From positions 124,001-188,000 of the forward strand of contig JAIXQP010000023.1 of the NCBI GenBank assembly GCA_027485675.1: a DNA stretch of 64,000 bases. Reading direction: 5' to 3'. The translations under genes were made by a program, and so were the position numbers. Numbering within the stretch: position 1 is the stretch's first letter; every line of letters starts with the position of its first letter. The DNA is from Terriglobales bacterium (lineage in GTDB: Bacteria > Acidobacteriota > Terriglobia > Bryobacterales > Bryobacteraceae). A model generated the notes under the pieces. That model did not search any database. It saw nothing but the letters and a program-made list of their open reading frames with translations, and was not told where the DNA came from. Shown here one piece after another: positions 25,525 through 33,970 of the stretch.

Positions 25525-27540
25525 ATGGAAAATATCGGCGCCTTGGCGATTCTGCTCGCCTTCTGCCTGACGATCTTTTCGATCGTCGCTTCGCTCGTCG
25601 GAGCCTGGAAGAAAAAACCGTTCCTGATCGTCAGCGCCGAACGCGCCGTGATCTGCGTCTGGGGCTTGGTCACGCTCGCCTCCGGCCTGCTCATCTACGC
25701 CCTCATGACGGGCGACTACCGGCTCGCCTACGTCGCCGCGCACTCCAACAAAGCCATGCCGATGATCTACAAGTTCTCGGCCTGGTGGGGCGGCCAGGAA
25801 GGGTCGCTCCTCATGTGGAACTTCATCCTGGCCACCTACGCGCTCGTCGTCGTCTGGCAAAACCGGCGCAAACACCGCGCCATCATGCCCTACGTCACCA
25901 CGACGATGATGGTCACCCAGGCGTTCTTCCTCATGCTGATCGCCTTCCTCGTCCCGCCGTTCCAAGTGCTCTCGACGGGCGGCAAGGCCATCGTTGATGT
26001 CGGCGACGGCCAGGGCCTGAACCCGCTGCTGCAGTACTGGACGATGGTTATCCATCCGCCCACCCTTTACCTCGGCTACGTCGGCTACATTGTGCCGTTC
26101 GCCTTCGCCCTCGGCTCGCTCATCACCCGCCAGCCGGGCGACTCCTGGATCTTCACGACGCGCCGCTGGGCGATCGTCACCTGGCTCTTCCAAAGCACCG
26201 GTATCCTTCTCGGCGCCGGCTGGGCCTATTCGGTCCTCGGCTGGGGCGGCTACTGGGGCTGGGACCCGGTTGAAAACGCGAGCTTCCTGCCGTGGCTGAC
26301 CTCGACGGCCTTCCTGCACTCGGTCACCATGCAAGAGAAGAAGGGCATGATGAAGGTGTGGAACCTGGTGCTGGTCGCCTCCACGTTCTTCCTCTGTATC
26401 TTCGGTACGTTCCTCACGCGCTCGGGCATCGTCAGCTCCGTCCACGCCTTCGCGCAGTCGCCCATCGGCCCCTACTTCGTGGCCTTCCTCACGGTGACCA
26501 TCGCCATCACGATTCTGCTCATCCTCAGCCGCCTCGACTACCTGAAGAGCGAAGCGCCCCTCGAAAGCGTCGTCAGCCGCGAATCGAGCTTCCTGTTTAA
26601 CAACCTGATTCTCCTCGCCAGCTGCTTCGCCATCCTCTGGGGCACCCTGTTTCCCGTCATCAGCGAAGCGATCACCGGCGAAAAGATCAGCGTCGATGCC
26701 CCGTGGTTCAACCGTGTCAATATCCCCATCGGCCTCGCCCTGCTGTTCCTCACGGGCGTGGGCCCGCTCCTCGCCTGGCGCCGCAGCACGCCGGATAATT
26801 TGAAGCGGAACTTCCTCTGGCCCACCGTCGGCATGGTGGCCACCATCGCCATCCTCATCGGCTTCGGCGTGTCCCACTTCTATGCGCTCCTCTCGTTCGG
26901 TCTCTGTACCTTCGTGACGTGGACCATCGTCAGCGAGTTCTTCAAGGGCACCATGGCCATTCGGCAGAAGGACGGCTTGTCCTTCGTCCCTGCAGTGGTT
27001 GAACTTACCCATCGCAACACCCGCCGTTACGGCGGCTACATCGTCCACATGGGCATCGTGATGATGTTCATCGGTTTCACGGGAGCGGCGTTCAATCAGG
27101 ACACGACCGTTGAAGTGAAGGTGGGCGACAAATTCCCGCTCGGTCGCTACGAGCTAAAGGTCACCGACATCAAAACGGGCCAGAACGAAAACTTCATCTG
27201 GCAGAATGCAGTGGTGGAGGCAACCGTTAACGGGAAGCCCTACGCGACCCTCATGCCGGAGCGCCGGATCTATGAGAAGAGCCAACAGCCGGTATCGATT
27301 GTGAGGATCAAGCGCCAGTTGAACGAGGACCTCTACATCAACTTCGCCGGCATGGGCAGCCAGTCGCAGTTGCCGACCATCCAGGCCTATGTGTTCCCGC
27401 TCGTCACCTGGATCTGGGCCGGCTACTGGGTCCTGCTCTTCGGTTCCCTGATCTGCCTGGTCCCGGCCAAGGTCAAGATGCAGTATGCCCGCACAGAAGT
27501 CGTAGGAGTATCCACCAAAGATGTTCCGGCTACGAAATAG
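25525..27540 (+). CDS. ccmF: cytochrome c heme lyase subunit CcmF
   Basis: The 671-residue polytopic membrane protein is close to the usual length. The periplasmic tryptophan-rich WWD signature reads WGGYWGWDPVENASFLPW (from residue 240), flanked by conserved histidines (VIHPPTLYLGYVG). A large C-terminal periplasmic loop (about 520-630) precedes the last helix, as in other CcmF proteins. It ligates heme to apocytochromes with CcmH. GAGG lies 9 bases before the ATG, and the gene overlaps ccmH by 20 bp. Confidence 0.95.
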   Translation: MENIGALAILLAFCLTIFSIVASLVGAWKKKPFLIVSAERAVICVWGLVTLASGLLIYALMTGDYRLAYVAAHSNKAMPMIYKFSAWWGGQEGSLLMWNFILATYALVVVWQNRRKHRAIMPYVTTTMMVTQAFFLMLIAFLVPPFQVLSTGGKAIVDVGDGQGLNPLLQYWTMVIHPPTLYLGYVGYIVPFAFALGSLITRQPGDSWIFTTRRWAIVTWLFQSTGILLGAGWAYSVLGWGGYWGWDPVENASFLPWLTSTAFLHSVTMQEKKGMMKVWNLVLVASTFFLCIFGTFLTRSGIVSSVHAFAQSPIGPYFVAFLTVTIAITILLILSRLDYLKSEAPLESVVSRESSFLFNNLILLASCFAILWGTLFPVISEAITGEKISVDAPWFNRVNIPIGLALLFLTGVGPLLAWRRSTPDNLKRNFLWPTVGMVATIAILIGFGVSHFYALLSFGLCTFVTWTIVSEFFKGTMAIRQKDGLSFVPAVVELTHRNTRRYGGYIVHMGIVMMFIGFTGAAFNQDTTVEVKVGDKFPLGRYELKVTDIKTGQNENFIWQNAVVEATVNGKPYATLMPERRIYEKSQQPVSIVRIKRQLNEDLYINFAGMGSQSQLPTIQAYVFPLVTWIWAGYWVLLFGSLICLVPAKVKMQYARTEVVGVSTKDVPATK

Positions 27541-27988
27541 CGCGCTCGCCGTTCTGCTGGCCGGCTACTGCCTCGCGCAGAGCTCGTCGCAGTATGTCAC
27601 GCCCGAAATCCGCCGGGTCGGCGACAAACTCGCCTGCCTGTGCGGCGCTTGCAAGAACACGGTGGCCACCTGCCAGATGCTCGAATGCCACTACTCGCTC
27701 CCGGCCCGCCAGCGCATCGCCAAGATGCAGAAGGAAGGCTCGGCGGACCCGGTCATCATCGACGAGTTCGTCAAACGCGAAGGCAAGAAAGCGCTGGCCG
27801 AACCGCCCAATGAAGGGTTCGGTATCATGGCCTTGGCCACGCCGGTGCTCGCTATCGGCGCGGGCCTCGGCCTGATCGCCTGGTTCCTCCGCCGCTACCG
27901 CAAGCCGGACGCCGTGCCCGTGCTCTCCGACGAAGAGGTCCGGAAGTATCAGGACCAGATTGACAAGGAATTCTCAAAGCTCGACTGA
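27521..27988 (+). CDS. ccmH: CcmH/CycL-family thiol protein with cysteine-rich motif
   Basis: The product is 155 residues: a signal peptide (about 1-20), a small helical domain and a membrane helix (about 102-123), then a basic/acidic tail. CcmH proteins reduce apocytochrome CXXCH thiols through an LRCxxC motif. Here the site reads LACLCGACKNTVATCQMLECHYSLP, with cysteines at 39, 41, 44, 51 and 56. So CXXC (41-44) is present but in an expanded setting. Position directly after ccmF supports the assignment. Confidence 0.85.
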   Translation: MFRLRNSALAVLLAGYCLAQSSSQYVTPEIRRVGDKLACLCGACKNTVATCQMLECHYSLPARQRIAKMQKEGSADPVIIDEFVKREGKKALAEPPNEGFGIMALATPVLAIGAGLGLIAWFLRRYRKPDAVPVLSDEEVRKYQDQIDKEFSKLD

Positions 27989-28392
27989 TGACTATCGCGA
28001 TAGCGGCGCTCCTGGTTTTGGGCGTCCTCATCTACACCCTGATCGTGCGCCCGGGAAGCCTGCCCGAGCCGGAGCCGGTCTCCCCGTTTCGCCACGTCGA
28101 TGAGGCCAAAGCCCGCATCTACGAAAATCTCCGCGATCTCCAGTTCGAACTCCGCCTCGGCAAACTCTCCGACGAAGACTACGCCCGCACCAAACTCGAC
28201 CTCCAGAAGGAACTCGCCAAGGTCCTCGCGGAAGCCGACAAGCTGAAGGCCGAACTCGGCGTCCAGACCACCACCAAGGCCGCTAAACCCAAAGCCGCCC
28301 CGGAGCACGTCTGCCCCCACTGCGGCAAGAAGTTCAAGGAAACGATGAAATTCTGCGGTTCCTGCGGCAAGCCCATGGAGGCCGACGCATGA
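27988..28392 (+). CDS. membrane-anchored zinc-ribbon protein in the ccm operon (CcmI-like N-terminus)
   Basis: The product is 134 residues, joined to ccmH by a TGATG overlap. One N-terminal helix (about 3-20) is followed by a coiled segment whose phrase NLRDLQFELRLGKLSDEDY resembles the start of CcmI. A Lys/Ala linker leads to a zinc ribbon of two CxxC pairs (CPHCGKKF and FCGSCGKPM, about 107-128). CcmI normally continues into TPRs that hold apocytochrome; this one is truncated and carries the ribbon instead. The ribbon is probably cytoplasmic or a redox site; unproven. Confidence 0.65.
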   Translation: MTIAIAALLVLGVLIYTLIVRPGSLPEPEPVSPFRHVDEAKARIYENLRDLQFELRLGKLSDEDYARTKLDLQKELAKVLAEADKLKAELGVQTTTKAAKPKAAPEHVCPHCGKKFKETMKFCGSCGKPMEADA

Positions 28393-29360
28393 AATTGCTC
28401 TATAGCATTCTGCTGGCCCTGCCCCTGCTCGCCGTCGATGGCCAGGTCCTCAATCAAACCACCGGCAAGCCCCAACCCGGCGCCACGGTCACCCTCTTCA
28501 AGCTCGGCGGCCAGTCCGGCCCCGAAGTCGTCGAAAGCGTCAAGTCCGGAGCCGACGGCAAGTTCGCCATCGACAAGCCCCTCGCCCCCGGCCCGTCCAT
28601 GATCCAGACCGCCTTCGACGGCGTCACCTACAACATGATGCTGCCCCCGGGCCGCCCCACCACCGGTCTGCAAGTCGAGGTCTACAACACCAGCACCAAG
28701 CCCGGCGCCGCCCGCGCGGCCAACCACATGATGCTGCTCGAACCGCAGAACGGCAAGCTCTCCGTGCGCGAGTCGTACTTCTTCCTGAACGACGGCAAAA
28801 CCACCTGGAACGACGAAAAGAACGGCACCCTCCGCTTCCAACTCCCCTCCAAACCCGAAGGCGAGCTGCTGATCAACTGCACCGCCCCCCAAGGCGTACC
28901 CATCCGCCGTGCCGCCACCGAAGCCGGCCCCGCCAACACCTGGAAGCTCGATTTCCCCATCAAGCCCGGCGAAACCCGCATCGACCTCGCCTACACCCTC
29001 TCTGACGCGAGCACCTTCAAAACCCGCTTGCTCACCAAGGCCGACCAAGCCATGATCGCCGCACCCAACGGCGTCACCGTCACCGGCGCGGGCCTCGTCG
29101 ACAAGGGCAAGGAACCCCGCACCCAAGCCAGCATCTTCGAGCTCAGCACCACCGATCTCGACCTGAAACTCGAAGGCCAGGGCGAACTCTCGAGCGGCCA
29201 GGCCGGCGGCGGCGGCGAGGAGTCCGAATCCCGCGGCCCCAGCATCTCGCAAGTGAACCCGCGCGTTCACGACCGGCTCTACTGGATCCTCGGCCTCACC
29301 TTCGCCATCCTCGCCATCGGCTTCATCCTCCTCTACCGGACCCCGGAGCCCAAGCGATAA
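28389..29360 (+). CDS. exported carboxypeptidase-regulatory-like domain protein with C-terminal membrane helix
   Basis: The product is 323 residues with an ATGA overlap to the zinc-ribbon gene. A signal peptide (about 1-16) is followed by a beta-sandwich like carboxypeptidase regulatory domains (DGQVLNQTTGKPQPGATVTLFKL, GADGKFAIDKPL). More beta-rich sequence follows to about 265. A Gly/Glu linker then precedes a C-terminal helix (WILGLTFAILAIGFILLY), leaving the body in the periplasm. It is not a known ccm component. Its place between ccmH and ccmA suggests an accessory role in apocytochrome handling. Confidence 0.65.
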   Translation: MKLLYSILLALPLLAVDGQVLNQTTGKPQPGATVTLFKLGGQSGPEVVESVKSGADGKFAIDKPLAPGPSMIQTAFDGVTYNMMLPPGRPTTGLQVEVYNTSTKPGAARAANHMMLLEPQNGKLSVRESYFFLNDGKTTWNDEKNGTLRFQLPSKPEGELLINCTAPQGVPIRRAATEAGPANTWKLDFPIKPGETRIDLAYTLSDASTFKTRLLTKADQAMIAAPNGVTVTGAGLVDKGKEPRTQASIFELSTTDLDLKLEGQGELSSGQAGGGGEESESRGPSISQVNPRVHDRLYWILGLTFAILAIGFILLYRTPEPKR

Positions 29361-30059
29361 ATGTCCGTTCCGGTCCTCGCCGTCGAACACGTTTATAAGT
29401 ACTTTGGTGATTATCCGGCCCTTCGCGACGTCTCCTTCTCGCTGCACGGCGGCGAATGCCTCGCCCTGCTCGGCCGCAACGGCGCCGGCAAAACCACGAT
29501 GCTCAAGATCCTGGCCGGCCTCTCCGGCGCCGCGCAAGGCGACGTAAAACTCTTCGGCAACTCGCCCCGCCAAGCCACCGCCCGCCGCCGCATCGGCCTG
29601 CTCGGCCACGGCATCGGCGTCTACGACGAACTCACCGCCATCGAAAATCTCACGATCTTCGCCCAACTCTACGGCATCCCCAAAACCGTCGCCCGCCAGT
29701 GGCTCGAACGCACCCATCTCGCCCACGTCGCCGATTCGCCCGTCCGCGAATTCTCCCGCGGCATGCGCCAGCGCCTCGCCGTCGCCCGCGCCTTCCTCCA
29801 CGACCCCGCCCTGCTCATCCTCGACGAACCCTTCACCGCTCTCGACGACCGCGCCATCGCCCTCCTCCAGGGCCTCCTCGCCGACGCCAAGGCCGCCGGC
29901 CGGACCATCATCATGTCCACCCATCAGCTCCGCGAAGCCATGGAACTCTCGACGCACGTCGCTCTCATTGAACGCGGCAAGCTCGTCCACTTCGGCCCCC
30001 GCACCCCCGAAATGTTGATGGACCCCGGCTACGTCTACCGGACCTTTGGAGCCGTCTAG
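29361..30059 (+). CDS. ccmA: heme exporter/CcmE-release ABC ATPase CcmA
   Basis: The 232-residue ABC ATPase has Walker A GRNGAGKT (38-45), a signature FSRGMRQRLAVARA (131-144, with RG replacing GG in LSGGQ) and Walker B LLILDEPF (151-158). An H-loop sits in MSTHQ. With CcmB and CcmC it powers release of heme-loaded CcmE. It starts directly after the previous stop codon and is followed without gap by ccmB. CcmA is assigned from operon order rather than from unique residues. Confidence 0.88.
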   Translation: MSVPVLAVEHVYKYFGDYPALRDVSFSLHGGECLALLGRNGAGKTTMLKILAGLSGAAQGDVKLFGNSPRQATARRRIGLLGHGIGVYDELTAIENLTIFAQLYGIPKTVARQWLERTHLAHVADSPVREFSRGMRQRLAVARAFLHDPALLILDEPFTALDDRAIALLQGLLADAKAAGRTIIMSTHQLREAMELSTHVALIERGKLVHFGPRTPEMLMDPGYVYRTFGAV

Positions 30060-30728
30060 ATGATCTTCCTCCAAGTCGCCGCTAAGGACCTCCGCAGCGA
30101 ACTCCGCACCAAGGAGTCGCTCAACGCCTCGCTCTCGTTCGCCGTCGTCATTCTGCTCCTGTTCAGCTTCGCCTTCGATCCCTCCGGCGAAGCCGTCGCC
30201 GAATTCTCGGGCGGCCTCCTCTGGCTCGTCTTCGCCTTTGCCGGAGCGTTGATCCTCAACCGCAGCTTCGCCCGCGAACTCCCCAACGATTGCCTCGAAG
30301 TCCTCATCGCCAGCCCCGTCTCCGGCGCCCAACTCTTCCTCGGCAAGTCCATCGCCAGCTTCGTCCTCTTGCTCGGCATCGAACTCATCTGCCTGCCTAT
30401 TTTCGGCATCTTTTACAACATCACGTGGACGCCGAAGTTCTGGCCCCTGCTCGGCGTCTTCCTGCTCGGCACCTGGGGCATGACCATCCTGGGCACGCTC
30501 TTCAGCGCCCTCACCGTCAACCTCAGCCTGCGCGAACTCATGCTGCCGATGCTGCTCTATCCCATGATGATTCCGGCTCTGATGGCGGCCATGCGCCTCA
30601 CCACCATCCTGCTTTCCGGCAACGACATCGGTGGCGACGATCTCGTCTGGCTCCGCCTCCTCATCGGTTTTGACGTCGTATTTACCACTTTGGCCCTCGC
30701 GTTAGTAGAGACGATTCTTGTAAGGTGA
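30060..30728 (+). CDS. ccmB: CcmB membrane subunit of the CcmAB complex
   Basis: The 222-residue, six-helix membrane protein is the normal length. Family phrases include the N-terminal AAKDLRSELRTKESLNASLSF, the ELPNDCLEVLIASPVSG loop and the RELMLPMLLYPMMIPALM segment before the fifth helix. It pairs with the ATPase encoded immediately upstream. Its stop codon overlaps the possible GTG start of ccmC. Confidence 0.92.
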   Translation: MIFLQVAAKDLRSELRTKESLNASLSFAVVILLLFSFAFDPSGEAVAEFSGGLLWLVFAFAGALILNRSFARELPNDCLEVLIASPVSGAQLFLGKSIASFVLLLGIELICLPIFGIFYNITWTPKFWPLLGVFLLGTWGMTILGTLFSALTVNLSLRELMLPMLLYPMMIPALMAAMRLTTILLSGNDIGGDDLVWLRLLIGFDVVFTTLALALVETILVR

Positions 30729-30733
30729 ACTCC

Positions 30734-31420
30734 ATGCAGAAAAATATTCGTTTGGGTATCGGCGCGCTCGCCGGCCTCCTCCTCCTCCGCAATCTGTATG
30801 TCATCCTGTTCAATCTGCCGGACGAGATGGAGCAGGGGCCGATCTATCGGATCTTCTATTACCACCTCCCGGCTTACTTCACCGCCATGTGCTGCTACAT
30901 GACGGCCCTGGTCGCGAGCGTTCTATACCTAACCAAACGGAACCTTCGCTACGACGCCATCGCCATGTCCGCCACCGAAGTCGGCCTCGCCTTCGCCGCC
31001 GTCAACCTCATCACCGGCATGATCTGGGGCCGCGTCATCTGGGGCATCTGGTGGGCGTGGGACGCGCGTCTCACCTGGGCCCTCATCTGCTGGCTCGTCT
31101 ACTTCGGCTACCTCATGCTCCGCCAGGCCATTGACGATCCCTCCGAACGCGCGAAGAACTCGGCCGTCCTCTCCATCTTCTCCTTCGTCTCCGTGGCCAT
31201 CACGTATAAAGCCATCGAATGGTGGCGTACGCAACATCCCGGCCCCGTGCTCAGCTTCCGCACCGGCCAGCAGTTGATTGACCCCGAAATGGAGCGCATG
31301 CTCTATACCAACTTCTTCGCCCTCGCCCTGCTGGCCTTCGTCATGGTCACGGTCCGGCTCAATCAGGAAACTCTCCAGCGGCAGATCGACGGACTCCGCC
31401 GCCGCGCCCACGCGCTCTAA
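30734..31420 (+). CDS. ccmC: heme-handling protein CcmC
   Basis: The product is 228 residues from the ATG at 30734, which has AAGGTGA (30722-30728) 5 bases upstream; the GTG at 30725, overlapping the ccmB stop, would add three residues. Six helices and the WWD motif WGIWWAWDARLTW (about 103-115) mark the site that loads heme onto CcmE. A histidine in FYYHLPAYF is the usual first heme ligand. The C-terminus is basic. Confidence 0.93.
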   Translation: MQKNIRLGIGALAGLLLLRNLYVILFNLPDEMEQGPIYRIFYYHLPAYFTAMCCYMTALVASVLYLTKRNLRYDAIAMSATEVGLAFAAVNLITGMIWGRVIWGIWWAWDARLTWALICWLVYFGYLMLRQAIDDPSERAKNSAVLSIFSFVSVAITYKAIEWWRTQHPGPVLSFRTGQQLIDPEMERMLYTNFFALALLAFVMVTVRLNQETLQRQIDGLRRRAHAL

Positions 31421-31429
31421 GGAAATCTC

Positions 31430-31579
31430 ATGGACTCACGCAATATTCAATTCATGTTCTGGGGACTGGCGGTGGCCTGGGGCATCATCGCGATTTATGT
31501 TGTAATGCTTGCTGCGCGCGAGAACCGTTTGCAGAAGCAACTGGAAAGTCTCAAGCGCATGCTTGAGGAGAAACAATGA
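31430..31579 (+). CDS. ccmD: short CcmD-like membrane peptide
   Basis: This 49-residue ORF begins with ATG at 31430, with GGAA 5 bases upstream. It has one hydrophobic helix (about 8-27, MFWGLAVAWGIIAIYVVML) followed by a charged amphipathic tail (RENRLQKQLESLKRML). That is the CcmD layout: one transmembrane segment with a basic cytoplasmic tail, located just after ccmC. CcmD aids CcmE release. It ends in an ATGA overlap with the enolase-superfamily gene. Such short genes are easily missed in annotation. Confidence 0.75.
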   Translation: MDSRNIQFMFWGLAVAWGIIAIYVVMLAARENRLQKQLESLKRMLEEKQ

Positions 31580-32910
31580 ATCGCCGTCAATTGCTCGGCC
31601 TCGCTGCCGCTGCACTGCCTGCCCGTCACCTTGCTGCTCAGGAGCGCGCCGCCCGCGCCGTCCGCGGCATGCCCTCCCCCAAGATCAAGGACGTCAGCTT
31701 CATCGCCACCGCCCCCGGCGGCCTCCGGCTCGGCGTCGTGAAAATTACCACCGACCAGGACGGCCTCTACGGCTACGGCTGCGCCACCTATACGCAGCGC
31801 GCCGACCTCGTCGTCGAAGCCGTCAATCGCTATCTGAAGCCCTTCCTCGTGGGCAAGCCCGCCGACCGCATCGACGACACCTGGCAGGCCTGCTACAACT
31901 CCTCCTACTGGCGCAACGGCCCCGTGCTGAACAACGCCATCAGCGGCGTCGACCAGGCCCTCTGGGACATCAAAGGCCGCCAGGCCGGCATGCCCGTCTA
32001 TCAGCTCCTCGGCGGCAAGCTCCGCGAAGCCGCCGACTGCTACGGCCACGCCAGCGGCGCCGAAATCCCCGAAGTCATCGACAGCGTCCGCAAGTACATG
32101 GCCCAGGGCTTCCGCCATGTCCGCGTCCAGGTTGGCATCCCCGGCATGGCCGCCTACGGCTCCGGTGGCAACGTCGACACCAAAGTCCAAGCGCTCCACA
32201 CCGGCCCCGTCTACGAACCGGCCGTCTACATCCGCCGCACCCTCAAGCTCTTCGAAGCCTGCCGCAAGGAGCTGCCCGAAGATCTCGAACTCTGCCACGA
32301 CGTCCACGAGCGCATCAGCCCGACCCAGGCCCTCCAAATGGCCCGCGACGTCGAAAAGTTCAAGCTCTTCTTCTTTGAAGATCCGCTCAGCCCCGAAGAT
32401 CTCGCCTGGTTCCGCATCATGCGCCAGCAGACCTCCACCCCCATCGCCATGGGCGAACTCTTCAACAGCCCCCACGAATGGAGCCCGCTCATCGCCGAGC
32501 GGCTCATCGACTTCATCCGCGTCCACGTCTCCCAGGCCGGCGGCCTCACCCCGTGCCGCAAGATCGCCATCCTCGGCGAACACTTCGGCGTCAAAACCGC
32601 CTGGCACGGCCCCGGCGACGTCAGCCCCATCGGCCACGCCGCCAACATCGCCCTCGACCTCACCAGCTACAACTTCGGCATCCAGGAGTACAGCGCCTTC
32701 AGCGACCGCCTGAAGGAGATCTTCGTCGGCTGCCCCGAAATGAAGAACGGCTACCTCTACGCCAACGAGAAGCCCGGCTGGGGCATCGAAGTCAACGAGG
32801 AGCTCGCCAAGAAGTTCCCCTACGGCCAGAACGAACGCGACGAACGCAGCCGTTACAACGGCGGCTGGGGCGAAGTCCGGCGCCGCGACGGCACCATCAT
32901 CAAGCAGTAA
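31576..32910 (+). CDS. exported enolase-superfamily dehydratase (mannonate dehydratase ManD-like)
   Basis: The product is 444 residues. The N-terminus NRRQLLGLAAAALPARHLAAQ resembles a Tat signal, unusual for a sugar-acid dehydratase. The barrel holds metal-ligand motifs of the superfamily: LCHDVHERISPTQA, FFEDPLSPED, MGELFN and WHGPGDVSPIGHAANIALD. These match the D-mannonate/D-gluconate dehydratase (ManD) subgroup, in which acidic residues bind magnesium. It is coupled by ATGA to ccmD, which may reflect chance operon growth rather than a role in cytochrome maturation. Confidence 0.85.
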   Translation: MNRRQLLGLAAAALPARHLAAQERAARAVRGMPSPKIKDVSFIATAPGGLRLGVVKITTDQDGLYGYGCATYTQRADLVVEAVNRYLKPFLVGKPADRIDDTWQACYNSSYWRNGPVLNNAISGVDQALWDIKGRQAGMPVYQLLGGKLREAADCYGHASGAEIPEVIDSVRKYMAQGFRHVRVQVGIPGMAAYGSGGNVDTKVQALHTGPVYEPAVYIRRTLKLFEACRKELPEDLELCHDVHERISPTQALQMARDVEKFKLFFFEDPLSPEDLAWFRIMRQQTSTPIAMGELFNSPHEWSPLIAERLIDFIRVHVSQAGGLTPCRKIAILGEHFGVKTAWHGPGDVSPIGHAANIALDLTSYNFGIQEYSAFSDRLKEIFVGCPEMKNGYLYANEKPGWGIEVNEELAKKFPYGQNERDERSRYNGGWGEVRRRDGTIIKQ

Positions 32911-33952
32911 TCCGCCGCAATCCCTCGGCGAACGTCTCGGGTTCCGTGAGCAAACTTACCACCAGATACGGGCCGCCTTCCAAGTCAAAGAAGTAACCGG
33001 GCTGGGTCAATACTCGCTTCTCCTCGAGTAGATACCCGGCCCATTCTTCGTCCGTCCGGCTCGCCGGCATGCGCAGAATCGCGCACCATCCGCCCTCCAC
33101 GCGCAACGCCCCCGGCACGCGCGCCAGGTTCCCTCGCACGCGTTCCAGAATCTGCCCATGCACACTCGCCCGCAGCAGCCCCGGCAGCGCCCACTGCACC
33201 GGCGTCGAAACGGATAGATACGTGTCCGCAATCAACTCTAACCGCTCCCGCGCCTCCTCCGCGCCCGGCCCGGAAACCCGAATCCACCCGGCCTTCATCT
33301 GCGGCATCCCCGCCGATTTCGAAAGCCCATCCAGCACGAACGTCAGCACCCTCCCATTCCCGCCCAGCGTCGCCAATACGCCCTCGACGTGCGCATACGA
33401 AGCAAACACCTCATCCGAGATCAACGGCAGCCCATAACCCGTCAGCCGCTCTAACTCAAAATCCCGCAAGTAAGACCCCGTCGGATTGTTCGGATGCACC
33501 ACCAGGATCGCCTTCGTCCGCGGGCTCAACTCCTTCTCGAGCGCCGGAAAGTCAACGAACCACCCCTCGGCATACCGCAGCGGATACTGCTTCACGCGAA
33601 CGCCCTCCAGCCCCGCCAAAAACTCAAACAGCGGATACGAAGGCCGCGGCGCCAGAATCTCATCGCCCGGGTCGCACAGCAGCTTGAACAGCCACGAGTA
33701 GCTCTCGCTCGTCGACGCCGTCAAAAAGTCCGCGTCCACCGCCGCCCGCGCCCCCGCCAACCCCCGCGGGTCCGGCTCATAAGTCAGCATCTCCGGCCGC
33801 GCAAACGCCGCCAGAATCTCCTGCTCCGGATACGCCAACCCCACCCGCGTCGGGTTCGATTCCGTCAAATCCAGGTACTGCCCCCGCAGCGCGGCGGCCC
33901 GCTCGGAAAGCGCGTTAGACGGCGTGCTCCACGGCAGCCGGGAAGAGAACAT
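32900..33952 (-). CDS. PLP-dependent aminotransferase, class I/II
   Basis: The product is 350 residues from the ATG at 33952; the open frame continues upstream across the divergent gene but that part is its shadow. Fold-type I motifs are present: NNPTG (155-159), SDEVF (179-183), and the PLP lysine in LDGLSKSAGMPQMKAGW (Lys212). The substrate is unknown. The 3' end overlaps the enolase gene by 11 bp on the opposite strand, and only 18 bp separate its start from the peptidase gene. Confidence 0.88.
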   Translation of the reverse strand: MFSSRLPWSTPSNALSERAAALRGQYLDLTESNPTRVGLAYPEQEILAAFARPEMLTYEPDPRGLAGARAAVDADFLTASTSESYSWLFKLLCDPGDEILAPRPSYPLFEFLAGLEGVRVKQYPLRYAEGWFVDFPALEKELSPRTKAILVVHPNNPTGSYLRDFELERLTGYGLPLISDEVFASYAHVEGVLATLGGNGRVLTFVLDGLSKSAGMPQMKAGWIRVSGPGAEEARERLELIADTYLSVSTPVQWALPGLLRASVHGQILERVRGNLARVPGALRVEGGWCAILRMPASRTDEEWAGYLLEEKRVLTQPGYFFDLEGGPYLVVSLLTEPETFAEGLRRITA

Positions 33953-33958
33953 GCCTGT

Positions 33959-33964
33959 TATGAT
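33959..33964 (+). promoter_or_regulatory. -10 element of a leaderless promoter (cyanophycinase-like gene)
   Basis: TATGAT ends 6 bases before the ATG at 33971, so the +1 position falls on the start codon. No Shine-Dalgarno is present in the 18-bp intergene. Confidence 0.45.
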
Positions 33965-33970
33965 CGCACT

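Noticed and set aside
28179-30332. A 717-codon minus-strand frame across the ccm genes
   Set aside because: Antisense to ccmA and its neighbours; Glu/Gly/Val-rich low complexity without motifs.
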